A stretch of 64,000 bases of DNA from an uncultured Lachnospiraceae bacterium. Its GTDB lineage: Bacteria; Bacillota; Clostridia; Lachnospirales; Lachnospiraceae. The translations under genes and the position numbers were made by a program. Positions 34,321 to 41,723 of the stretch are shown one piece after another (the stretch's first letter is position 1; each line of letters starts with the position of its first letter). Location of the stretch: positions 11,271 through 75,270 of the forward strand of contig CAJUJM010000011.1 in assembly GCA_910586755.1 (NCBI GenBank), in the 5' to 3' direction. The notes beneath the pieces were generated by a model that was given only the letters and a program-made list of their open reading frames with translations, was not told where the DNA came from and did not search any database.

Positions 34321-35355
34321 TTACTGCCAATCGTTAAGGGTTGCCTCTGCCTTTTCTTTGTCTACTAAGAAGGAAGGAAGCAGGATTTCCTTTTCAATTT
34401 CTTTGCCTGCCAATAAGTCTTCTGCCTTTTCAAACGCGGTCTCAGCTATACCGATGGGTACCTGTGCTGCTACCGCAGTAAAGGATCCGTCTAAAATAGC
34501 GGCCTTGCCGTCGGGGGAAGCATCAATTGAGTATACGCCGATACCGGTCTTACCGGATGCTTTAATAGCGGCTGCTGCCCCCAATGCAGACGGGTCATTA
34601 ATGCAGAAAAATGCATCTAATTCCGGATTTGCCTGGATAATGTCTTCCGCAATGGGCATGGAAACATCCAGAGCTGCCGCGCCGTCCTGCTGTGCCACAA
34701 TCTCAAACTTATCCTTTGCATCCCCAAGTCCGTCTAAAAATCCGGCTACACGGTTTACGCAGGACTCATTGGAGGGAAAGTCCAGAATTGCAATCTTTCC
34801 GCCGTCCGGATAGTCGGCTGCCATCTGCTGGCCAACCAGGGTGCCTGCATTATAAGCGTCCGTCGCAATAACTGTCTTTACTAAATCTAAGTCCTCATCA
34901 ATTACCGGAGTATCTACATTTAAAATAGGAATATTTTTCTCGCTGATCTGCTCCAGGCCCTGACGGATTCCGGCGGAATCAACGGGAATTACAAATACAG
35001 CGTCAAAGCCCTGATTGGCAACGTCCGCCATCTGAGACAGCTGAGTGTTTAAATCATAATCCGGATCCAGGCATACATAATTGTAGCCCTTCTCCTGGCA
35101 CAGTCTCTTGAACGTATCATTCATAGCTGCCTGGAAGGTATTGTTCTGGGTGTTGGGAAGAAATGCAAAGCTGTAAGAACCGCCTTCTGCCGGGGCTTCT
35201 GTCTCAGCATCCGCTTTTGTATCAGCCGGTGCAGAGCTTTCTGCAGCTGTGGTAGTGGCAGCGGCTGCAGTGGTCTCGGTAGCTTTGCTGCCGCATCCTG
35301 CCAGTGCAGATGCGGCCAGGGTCAGTGCCATCAATGTTGTAAATGTTTTCTTCAT
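34321..35355 (-). CDS. Sugar-binding lipoprotein (RbsB-like)
   Basis: This 344-residue protein has a lipoprotein signal with L-A-G-C (Cys21), a Thr/Ala/Glu-rich tether (about 22-60) and a type I periplasmic-binding fold (SYSFAFLPNTQNNTFQAAMNDTF; VIPVDSAGIRQGLEQI). It is the first gene of the CUT2/GH32 operon. The LacI regulator encoded divergently carries a second domain of the same fold, with a related segment around VAIPVDDTATAEKF. Confidence 0.9.
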   Translation of the reverse strand: MKKTFTTLMALTLAASALAGCGSKATETTAAAATTTAAESSAPADTKADAETEAPAEGGSYSFAFLPNTQNNTFQAAMNDTFKRLCQEKGYNYVCLDPDYDLNTQLSQMADVANQGFDAVFVIPVDSAGIRQGLEQISEKNIPILNVDTPVIDEDLDLVKTVIATDAYNAGTLVGQQMAADYPDGGKIAILDFPSNESCVNRVAGFLDGLGDAKDKFEIVAQQDGAAALDVSMPIAEDIIQANPELDAFFCINDPSALGAAAAIKASGKTGIGVYSIDASPDGKAAILDGSFTAVAAQVPIGIAETAFEKAEDLLAGKEIEKEILLPSFLVDKEKAEATLNDWQ

Positions 35356-35414
35356 AAAGTAAAATCCTCCTCTTTAAATAATTTGCTGCGGGTAAAATGT
35401 TGTATCCCGCTTTG

Positions 35415-35424
35415 TTTACGTAAA
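35415..35424. promoter_or_regulatory. LacI operator O1, overlapping the RbsB-like promoter
   Basis: TTTACGTAAA is a perfect palindrome sitting on and just after the -10 box of the RbsB-like operon. The same sequence occurs twice more in the divergent region (35528-35539 and 35686-35697). Confidence 0.75.
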
Positions 35425-35452
35425 TAATATCATCTCAGCCCCTGTCAGTCAA
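35424..35452 (-). promoter_or_regulatory. Sigma-A promoter of the RbsB-like operon
   Basis: On the minus strand TTGACT (plus 35447-35452) and TATTAT (plus 35424-35429) are 17 bases apart. The operator O1 abuts the -10 box, consistent with direct repression. Confidence 0.8.
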
Positions 35453-35527
35453 CACTTTTTCTAGTTTTCTGCGTTTTATACAGGTTTTTTTGTGTGTTTT
35501 GTGCTATAATCACAAGTCGTATAAATT

Positions 35528-35539
35528 ATTTACGTAAAT
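35528..35539. promoter_or_regulatory. LacI operator O2 between the divergent genes
   Basis: ATTTACGTAAAT, a 12-bp perfect palindrome, lies about 114 bases from O1 and 158 from O3 (centre to centre). The spacing would allow DNA looping between sites. Confidence 0.7.
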
Positions 35540-35648
35540 TTTGGCCTTTTTGGCCCGATTTCTGCCTTCTTTTTCATTTTACTTTCCAAATCATCTTCTG
35601 TCACTGATAATTTCTTCCCATTCCTTTCAAAAAAATCCAAATGAAAAT

Positions 35649-35677
35649 TTGACTTTAATAGAAGAACTTGCTATATT
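35649..35677 (+). promoter_or_regulatory. Promoter of the LacI-binding-protein fusion gene
   Basis: TTGACT (35649-35654) and TATATT (35672-35677) are 17 bases apart. Operator O3 begins nine bases after the -10 box, so the regulator probably represses itself. Confidence 0.65.
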
Positions 35678-35685
35678 ATAATTAA

Positions 35686-35697
35686 ATTTACGTAAAT
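35686..35697. promoter_or_regulatory. LacI operator O3, near the regulator start
   Basis: ATTTACGTAAAT is identical to O2 and overlaps the predicted transcription start of the regulator gene, 12 bases before its ATG. Confidence 0.75.
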
Positions 35698-35709
35698 ACG
35701 AGGTGTTTT

Positions 35710-37773
35710 ATGGGAACTACCATTAAAGATGTGGCAAAGTCGGCTGATGTCTCCATTGCAACTGTTTCTCACGTTATCAATGGGACCCGGTATGTAAAGC
35801 CGGAACTAATCGAAAAAGTCCGGCAGGCTATCGAAGCTACCGGATATCAGATAAAATCCAGAAAGCAGGAATGTGTTATCAAAGTGGGAGCCAGTTCTAT
35901 TATCGCTATGGTAATTCCCACGATTGACGGTTCTCTTTTTTCCAGAATTTTCACTGTCTTGGCCCAGTCGGCGGAAGTAAAAGGATACTCCATCTCCCTT
36001 TACCTGACCTTTGATAATCTGGAAGCAGAAAATCGGATTCTGGAAAACCTGGTGAATGATCGAAAAATTGCCGGTCTGATTATCGCGCCGGTGAGCAGTG
36101 ACAGCAAATACTTAAAAAAACTATTGAAAAGGGGGCTTCCCACAGTTTGTCTGGAACGGACAGTGAGGGACCACTCTGTTTCCTGTGTAGCAGCGGACAA
36201 TAAAACCATTATTTACAAGGGAACTCAGACTCTGCTTAACAGCGGACACAAAAAAATCGGCCTGGTCATCAATGATCGGGAGATTTCTACCTCCAGCGAG
36301 CAGCTTACCGGATTTTTGGACGCTATGTTCGATGCTGGCGTTCCCTGTGATGATACCAATATTGTAAAAATGAATCTGTATGATAACAAGGACTGTGAGC
36401 GGGCCATTATCAGCCACTATGAGTCTTTCCAGCCCACCGCTTACATTGCCTGTGGAAACCGGATCACCCAGATCCTTTTATCCATGCTTCAGCGATTGGC
36501 TCTGGATATCCCCGGCCAGGTATCGGTAATCGGTTTTAGCGATGACACCTGGTGCCACCTGATTCACACCCCTCTCACTACTTTTTCCCATGATTGCAGG
36601 AAAATGGCGGAAACAGCCCTGGGACTTTTGTTAAAACAGATAGACGGCGATTCTCAGGTAGAGGAAGTGCGGATTCCTTCTCTCTTAGAAGTGCGCCGTT
36701 CTGTCAAGACCATAGGGAAAGGCCCTTACGGGGAAACTACCGTGCTTCCGGATAATCTGGACCTTACCCCGGCCGAGGTGAAGGAGCTTCAGGGAAAAGG
36801 CTATCGGGTAGGCGTTTCTTTCCATTACGGAAACACGTTGTGGGCTGCCATGCACGAAAAAGGACTTCGCTATATTTTATCCCGGTGCGGCATCTCTATT
36901 GTATCGGTAACCGATGCCAATTTTGATCCCAACCTTCAGGCTATTCAGCTGGAAAGCCTGCGGATGCAGGGAGTGGATGCCATTGTGGCAATCCCGGTAG
37001 ATGATACTGCCACTGCCGAAAAGTTCCGCCAGCTTTCCAGGGAAACCAAGCTGGTTTTTATCAGCAACGTGCCCGACGGCATGAGGCGGGAGGACTATTA
37101 TTCTCTGGTATCCACCAATGAGAAGGAAAACGGCCGCAACGGCGCGGTTCTTTTGGGAGAATATTTTAAGAAGGAACAGGATGTGGTGGTAGGTTTTATT
37201 ATTCACGGAAGCAAATTTTTAGGAACCCACCTGCGGGATATGAATGCGGAACAGACCATTCGGGAAGAGTATCCCAATATTACCATTGTAGAATCTGAGC
37301 CTTTTTATCAGATTTCTAATGCCTATGAAGTGGCGAAACGGATGCTTACCGCCCATCCGGAAATCAAGGGGCTTTACGTATCCTGGGAAGGCCCGGCTAT
37401 GGGAGTAATCCGGGCCATGGAGGAGCTGGGACGGCAGGATATTAAAATTGTTACCTTTGATCTGGATTATGAAATCGCCAGGATTATAGCCGACGAGGAT
37501 TTTGTCCTGGGACTCAGCGCCCAAAAGGCTTACGATCAGGGAGCCGCCGCCGGGCAGGCAGTTGCCAAAGCCCTTTTAAATCAGCGGGGATATGAATATA
37601 TCGGCATCTCTCCCTGTATTGTGGAGCGTCACAACCTGTTAGCTGCCTGGAAAGAAGTGATGCATGAAAATGCTCCGGATAAGCTGGCAAGCGCTTTGAA
37701 ACTGGAATTTTCCAAGGAGGGAGCTGCAGCGCCTGCTACAGCTTCTTCACAAACAATGCCCGAATCGCATTGA
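35710..37773 (+). CDS. LacI-family regulator fused to a second sugar-binding domain
   Basis: This 687-residue protein is twice the usual LacI length. Residues 1-50 are a LacI helix-turn-helix (TIKDVAKSADVSIATVSHVI); about 60-335 are the normal sensor domain; about 362-665 are another periplasmic-binding-protein fold (YRVGVSFHYGNTLWAAMHEKG, VDAIVAIPVDDTATAEKF, GLYVSWEGPAMGVIRAMEEL) like that of the RbsB-like binding protein of the divergent operon. There is no membrane signal, so both domains are cytoplasmic. It should bind the three TTTACGTAAA operators in the divergent region. Two sensor sites may allow cooperative or two-ligand control. The last about 12 residues are antisense to the end of the P-ATPase gene. 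Confidence 0.88.
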   Translation: MGTTIKDVAKSADVSIATVSHVINGTRYVKPELIEKVRQAIEATGYQIKSRKQECVIKVGASSIIAMVIPTIDGSLFSRIFTVLAQSAEVKGYSISLYLTFDNLEAENRILENLVNDRKIAGLIIAPVSSDSKYLKKLLKRGLPTVCLERTVRDHSVSCVAADNKTIIYKGTQTLLNSGHKKIGLVINDREISTSSEQLTGFLDAMFDAGVPCDDTNIVKMNLYDNKDCERAIISHYESFQPTAYIACGNRITQILLSMLQRLALDIPGQVSVIGFSDDTWCHLIHTPLTTFSHDCRKMAETALGLLLKQIDGDSQVEEVRIPSLLEVRRSVKTIGKGPYGETTVLPDNLDLTPAEVKELQGKGYRVGVSFHYGNTLWAAMHEKGLRYILSRCGISIVSVTDANFDPNLQAIQLESLRMQGVDAIVAIPVDDTATAEKFRQLSRETKLVFISNVPDGMRREDYYSLVSTNEKENGRNGAVLLGEYFKKEQDVVVGFIIHGSKFLGTHLRDMNAEQTIREEYPNITIVESEPFYQISNAYEVAKRMLTAHPEIKGLYVSWEGPAMGVIRAMEELGRQDIKIVTFDLDYEIARIIADEDFVLGLSAQKAYDQGAAAGQAVAKALLNQRGYEYIGISPCIVERHNLLAAWKEVMHENAPDKLASALKLEFSKEGAAAPATASSQTMPESH

Positions 37774-39637
37774 GTACCGCAATGATCATCACCCCTACAT
37801 CGGCAAAAATGGCAAGCCACATGTTGGCGATCCCCATAGCTCCCAATACCAGACAAATCGCTTTGATACCCAGTGCAAAGACGATATTCTGGTAAACAAT
37901 TCCCAAACACTTTCTGGAAATTTTAATAGCCTTTGCAATCTTCATGGGGTCGTCGTCCATCAGTACAATATCGGCGGCCTCAATTGCTGCATCAGAGCCC
38001 AAAGCCCCCATGGCAATACCGATATCGGCCCTGGATAATACCGGGGCGTCGTTGATTCCATCCCCGACAAAAGCCAGCTTGGCCTTCCCTGAAACACCGT
38101 ATCTTTTGTCTTTTTCTTCCAAAAGCTCTTCTACTTTCGAAACCTTATGGGCGGGAAGCAGTTCACTGTAAACCTGGTCAATATTCAGATCCGCCGCCAC
38201 CTGATCCGCCACTTTTTTTGCATCCCCTGTAAGCATAACGGTCTTCTGGACTCCCGTTTCCTTCAGGGCCTTTACTGCATCTTTGGAGCTTTCCTTTACC
38301 ACATCCGAGATGACAATGTGACCAGCATATTTTCCCCCAATCGCCATATGGACAATGGTGCCGGTGCAGTGGCAATTGATGTAGGAAATGCCAAGCTGCC
38401 TCATCAGCTTATCATTTCCTGCCGCTACCGGAATTTTGTCCACCACGGCAGTGACTCCGTTTCCGCTGATTTCCTCAATATTTTCTACTCTGGAACAATC
38501 CAGTTCCTTACCGTATGCCCTCTGGATGCTTTTACTGATAGGATGAAGGGATGCGCTTTCCGCCAGAGCCGCGTACTCCAGAATTTTCTGGTTTTCCAGC
38601 TCATTGTGATGGATTCCATTTACCTCAAATACTCCCTTTGTCAGGGTTCCGGTCTTATCAAACACTACATATTTCGTCTGGGATAAGCTCTCTAAATAGT
38701 TGGAGCCCTTTACCAGAATTCCCTCCCTGCTGGCTCCGCCAATACCCGCAAAAAAGCTTAACGGGATACTGATAACCAGGGCGCAGGGACAGCTGATAAC
38801 CAGGAAGGTTAAAGCCCGGTAAATCCACACGCTCCATTGGGGATCTCCTCCTAAAATTACCATCTGCACCAGGGGAGGAAGGATGGCCAGAGCTAACGCA
38901 CTGTAGCACACTGCCGGGGTATAATACCGGGCAAATTTGGTGATAAAGTCCTCGGATTTAGACTTTCTGGTACTGGAATTCTCCACCAGCTCCAGAATCT
39001 TTGATGCGGTGGATTCTTCAAATTCTTTGGTGGTACGGATCCGCAGAACCCGGGTCATATTGATGCACCCGCTGATAATTTCGTCCCCTTCCTTCACCTC
39101 TCTGGGAAGGCTTTCACCGGTTAAGGCGCTGGTATTTAAACTGGAATTCCCCTCTATTACAACGCCGTCAATGGGAACCTTCTCGCCGGGCCGAACTACA
39201 ATAACAGCGCCGGTTTCCACGTCATCCGGATCGACTTTTTTCAGCTTCCCGTCCTCTTCAATATTCGCATAATCCGGGCGGATATCCATAAGAGCGCTGA
39301 TGTTTTTCCTGCTTTTTCCCACGGCGTAGCTCTGGAAAAGCTCTCCAATCTGGTAAAAGAGCATAACTGCAATGGCTTCTACATAATCGCCGCTTTCTAA
39401 CAACCCAATGGCCATAGCTCCAATGGTAGCCACCGCCATCAGGAAGTTTTCGTCAAACACCTGACGGTTCCGAATACCGTGAAACGCTTTCTTTAAAATA
39501 TCATATCCGATAATCAGATAGGGAATCAGATATAAGGCAAACCGGGTGTAGCCGTCCACCGGCAGAAAAGCCAGCCCTATCATCAAAACTGCCGCTGTAA
39601 TAATGCGGATCAACATTTTTTTCTGCTTTTTAGTCAT
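37736..39637 (-). CDS. Zn/Cd/Pb-type P1B ATPase (ZntA/CadA-like), no N-terminal metal domain
   Basis: This 633-residue metal-exporting ATPase has the TGES actuator motif, the membrane metal site S-C-P-C-A-L, phosphorylated D327 in DKTGTLT, the HP motif of P1B pumps (LHPIS) and GDGINDAP. CPC without an N-terminal HMA or Cys-rich domain marks a short Zn/Cd/Pb-type pump. A divergent, ArsR-like palindrome lies in its promoter, but no ArsR gene is near. Its 3' end overlaps the LacI fusion gene by 38 bases, in convergent orientation. Confidence 0.92.
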   Translation of the reverse strand: MTKKQKKMLIRIITAAVLMIGLAFLPVDGYTRFALYLIPYLIIGYDILKKAFHGIRNRQVFDENFLMAVATIGAMAIGLLESGDYVEAIAVMLFYQIGELFQSYAVGKSRKNISALMDIRPDYANIEEDGKLKKVDPDDVETGAVIVVRPGEKVPIDGVVIEGNSSLNTSALTGESLPREVKEGDEIISGCINMTRVLRIRTTKEFEESTASKILELVENSSTRKSKSEDFITKFARYYTPAVCYSALALAILPPLVQMVILGGDPQWSVWIYRALTFLVISCPCALVISIPLSFFAGIGGASREGILVKGSNYLESLSQTKYVVFDKTGTLTKGVFEVNGIHHNELENQKILEYAALAESASLHPISKSIQRAYGKELDCSRVENIEEISGNGVTAVVDKIPVAAGNDKLMRQLGISYINCHCTGTIVHMAIGGKYAGHIVISDVVKESSKDAVKALKETGVQKTVMLTGDAKKVADQVAADLNIDQVYSELLPAHKVSKVEELLEEKDKRYGVSGKAKLAFVGDGINDAPVLSRADIGIAMGALGSDAAIEAADIVLMDDDPMKIAKAIKISRKCLGIVYQNIVFALGIKAICLVLGAMGIANMWLAIFADVGVMIIAVLNAIRALFVKKL

Positions 39638-39701
39638 CTCCTGCAGACCTCCTTAACTCAATCCCCCGCTCTTTTCAGCAGGATTATCGGCTCGTATTAT
39701 C

Positions 39702-39766
39702 ATATGAGCAATCATTCATATATATGATTATATTACATAATATACTCTCTTTTTAAAAAAAGTCAA
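39702..39766 (-). promoter_or_regulatory. Promoter and ArsR-like operator of the P-ATPase gene
   Basis: On the minus strand TTGACT (plus 39761-39766) and TATATT (plus 39739-39744) have a 16-base spacer. Just downstream the imperfect palindrome ATATGA-N8-TCATAT (39702-39721) resembles the ATATGAA...TTCATAT sites of ArsR/SmtB metal sensors such as CadC/CzrA. Confidence 0.6.
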
Positions 39767-39779
39767 GGGGAAAAAGGTA

Positions 39780-39808
39780 TTGTATAATTTTATATGCTAT
39801 ATTATAAT
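39780..39808 (+). promoter_or_regulatory. Promoter of the HxlR gene
   Basis: TTGTAT (39780-39785) and TATAAT (39803-39808) with a 17-base spacer; the predicted start lies about 20 bases before the ATG at 39836. Confidence 0.6.
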
Positions 39809-39835
39809 CAGAACATAAATTCTCAGGAGGTTTTT

Positions 39836-40171
39836 ATGCTTACGAAAGAAGAACTGCCCGCCTGTCCGGTAGCAACCACGGTACAGTTAATTGGAAATAA
39901 ATGGAGACTTTTGATTCTGCGTAATCTGCTGGAACGTCCTTACCGTTTTAATGAGCTTCTAAAAAGCCTGCCAGGTTTAAGTCAAAAGGTCCTGACAGAT
40001 AATCTTCGGTTTATGGAATACAGCGGCATCGTAACCCGCACCGTGTACCCGGAAGTTCCTCCCAAGGTGGAATACGCCCTCAGCGACTTGGGGGAATCCA
40101 TGCGGCCCATTATAAACGTCTTGGGGGAATGGGGAAGTAATTATCAAGATTTGGTGAATGGGAATAAATAA
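39836..40171 (+). CDS. HxlR-family winged-helix regulator
   Basis: The ATG at 39836 follows AGGAGG. This 111-residue protein fits HxlR: a conserved Cys near the N-terminus (ELPACPV), then GNKWRLLILRNLLERPYRFNELLKSLPGLSQKVLTDNLR, the family helix-turn-helix, and the wing (VEYALSDLGESMRPII). HxlR proteins often sense electrophiles or aldehydes through that Cys. It is divergent from the P-ATPase and convergent with the YefM-YoeB pair; targets are not evident. Confidence 0.88.
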   Translation: MLTKEELPACPVATTVQLIGNKWRLLILRNLLERPYRFNELLKSLPGLSQKVLTDNLRFMEYSGIVTRTVYPEVPPKVEYALSDLGESMRPIINVLGEWGSNYQDLVNGNK

Positions 40172-40174
40172 TAA

Positions 40175-40438
40175 TCAGTTTGTGTAATGGCCTTTGCATG
40201 ATTTCACAATTATCTGATTATCTGAAATCTCATAAACTAAACGATTGGCTTCATCAATTCGTCTGCTAAATGATCCGGATTTTCCATATTTTAACAACTC
40301 CGGCTTTCCAATTCCTTGTAACGCTCCATCCCGTTCTATACTTTGTAATAATTGATTAATCTTTTTTACTATCTTTTTATCCTGTGTCTGCCAATAGAGA
40401 TATTCACTCCACCCATCTTCTGCAAAAGTGATTTTCAT
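40175..40438 (-). CDS. yoeB: YoeB-family mRNA interferase toxin
   Basis: This 87-residue protein is of the Txe/YoeB RelE-fold family: N-terminal MKITFAEDGWSEYLYWQTQD, central SGSFSRRIDEANRLVYEI with the catalytic Arg/Glu region, and C-terminal SCKGHYTN with the His-Tyr pair of the active site. YoeB cleaves mRNA on translating ribosomes. It starts three bases after the YefM stop, in the normal antitoxin-first order. Confidence 0.93.
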   Translation of the reverse strand: MKITFAEDGWSEYLYWQTQDKKIVKKINQLLQSIERDGALQGIGKPELLKYGKSGSFSRRIDEANRLVYEISDNQIIVKSCKGHYTN

Positions 40439-40441
40439 AAA

Positions 40442-40699
40442 CTACTCCTCCATGGCCAGAAGTTCATCCATGGTTTTCGTTACCACCTGTCCATTTTTAA
40501 TCTGTTCATCTGCCTTGTTTAATTTTGCCAGATACTCAACATTTTTTTTAGCTTTTGCCAATTCATTATACTCTGATTCTGATATGATAACGACATTCTT
40601 ATTCTCCTTACGAGATACAATCACCGGCTCCCCGCTAAACGCCATATCAAAGTATTTTTTTATATTTGCTCTTACATCCATCTGTTTTGTCGCAATCAT
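40442..40699 (-). CDS. yefM: YefM/Phd-family antitoxin
   Basis: This 85-residue antitoxin has the YefM/Phd N-terminal DNA-binding fold (ATKQMDVRANIKKYFDMAFSGEPVIVSRKENKNVVIISESEYNEL) and an acidic C-terminal tail (DELLAMEE) that wraps the toxin. Three GTAC-centred half sites in the promoter (40715-40744) are its likely operator. Confidence 0.93.
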   Translation of the reverse strand: MIATKQMDVRANIKKYFDMAFSGEPVIVSRKENKNVVIISESEYNELAKAKKNVEYLAKLNKADEQIKNGQVVTKTMDELLAMEE

Positions 40700-40714
40700 C
40701 CCGCGCCTCCTTCC

Positions 40715-40776
40715 GTACTTGAAACAGTACTATTTCTCGTACTTAATATTATATGCCTGTGCCATATGTTAGTCAA
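40715..40776 (-). promoter_or_regulatory. Promoter and operator of yefM-yoeB
   Basis: On the minus strand TTGACT (plus 40771-40776) and TATAAT (plus 40748-40753) are 17 bases apart. Three GTACT-type half sites at 40715-40720, 40726-40731 and 40739-40744 follow directly, as expected for autorepression. Confidence 0.75.
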
Positions 40777-40790
40777 GAATTAAATCTATA

Positions 40791-40834
40791 AAAACCCTTG
40801 CAAGTAGTGGGTCAACCTCCCTTGCAAGGGTTTT
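40791..40834 (-). terminator. Terminator after the anti-sigma gene
   Basis: AAAACCCTTGCAAG (40791-40804) pairs perfectly with CTTGCAAGGGTTTT (40821-40834); on the minus strand it is followed by a T-rich stretch. The loop TAGTGGGTCAACCTCC is nearly repeated in the next hairpin (40858-40889). Confidence 0.8.
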
Positions 40835-40857
40835 CTTTCCAATAGCTATTTTCTTTT

Positions 40858-40889
40858 ATATGCGGTAGTGGGTCTGCTTCCTGGCATAT
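40858..40889. repeat. Second hairpin with the same loop sequence
   Basis: ATATGC (40858-40863) and GCATAT (40884-40889) enclose a loop that contains TAGTGGGTCTGCTTCC, identical at 13 of 16 bases to the loop of the terminator at 40791-40834. The stems differ completely while the loop is kept. Confidence 0.55.
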
Positions 40890-40898
40890 GCAGGTTTG

Positions 40899-41723
40899 CT
40901 ATTTCATAACCTCCTTAGCCATCTCTATCATCTCATTTTGAGTCAGCGTAGTGTCAAAGGACATTAAATTATAGCTTATTCCGTCTGCGCTCCACATTAC
41001 CGTAGAGACAATCATTTCTTCAACCTGAGCGCTGCCATAGCTGATATACAGTTCTCCGGCTGCCTCAGCCGCCTTGTCTGCCTCTGTCAGCTCATAGGAC
41101 GGGGGAACGAATTTATAATGATCCTGCTGGAAGTGGTAGCCCCCGTTGGCGGAACCTTCATCTCCCGGCCGGGCCTTCCCCTGTCTTAAGCTTACGTCTG
41201 CCATACCTGCTTTTTGGTATACCAGGTCCATCTCCACCGGAAGCCCGGTCTCATTGCCCTGCTCATCGACTCCGGCCACATGAACCGGCCGGCCGCTCTG
41301 AAAGGTAAATCCGTTTTCAAAGGTTTCCGGCCCTTTTATCTCAAAGGGGATCCCATACTCCTTCTTTACTCTGGCAATCTCCCCATAGGAAGTAAATTCT
41401 TCATTTACGCTGCTATGGCTGACAGTTCCGGAAAACTTTCCGGCCGCCATTGCCGCTGCGCTCCCTAAGATGCACATGGCTGCCGCAATTAATGTGACTT
41501 TTTTTACGCTCCATTTTGAATGTTTCATAGGTTTCTCCTCCTTTATTCGATCCATCACCTGCTGTCTCAAAGCTTTTTCTCTGGCCTCCATCCAGGCGGA
41601 TTCTCCCCTGCTTTCAGCCAGGCTGAAGGTATCCGCCTCATTCTGCAGGGCTTCCCGGATCTGGTTGTCCAGTTCTTCCTGCCAAAGGCTCTTGTGTATG
41701 TTCTTCTCATATGTTTCTCTCAC
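40899..41723 (-). CDS. Membrane anti-sigma factor partner of the ECF sigma domain
   Basis: This 274-residue protein has a cytoplasmic N-terminal part of about 70 residues, one TM helix (about 74-95, VTLIAAAMCILGSAAAMAAG) and an outer domain of about 180 residues. Its ATG overlaps the stop of the sigma gene (ATGA), the classic sigma / anti-sigma layout. The extracellular part resembles the DUF4179/DUF4367-type sensor domains of clostridial anti-sigma factors only loosely. It should hold the sigma factor at the membrane until a surface signal arrives. Confidence 0.72.
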   Translation of the reverse strand: MRETYEKNIHKSLWQEELDNQIREALQNEADTFSLAESRGESAWMEAREKALRQQVMDRIKEEKPMKHSKWSVKKVTLIAAAMCILGSAAAMAAGKFSGTVSHSSVNEEFTSYGEIARVKKEYGIPFEIKGPETFENGFTFQSGRPVHVAGVDEQGNETGLPVEMDLVYQKAGMADVSLRQGKARPGDEGSANGGYHFQQDHYKFVPPSYELTEADKAAEAAGELYISYGSAQVEEMIVSTVMWSADGISYNLMSFDTTLTQNEMIEMAKEVMK

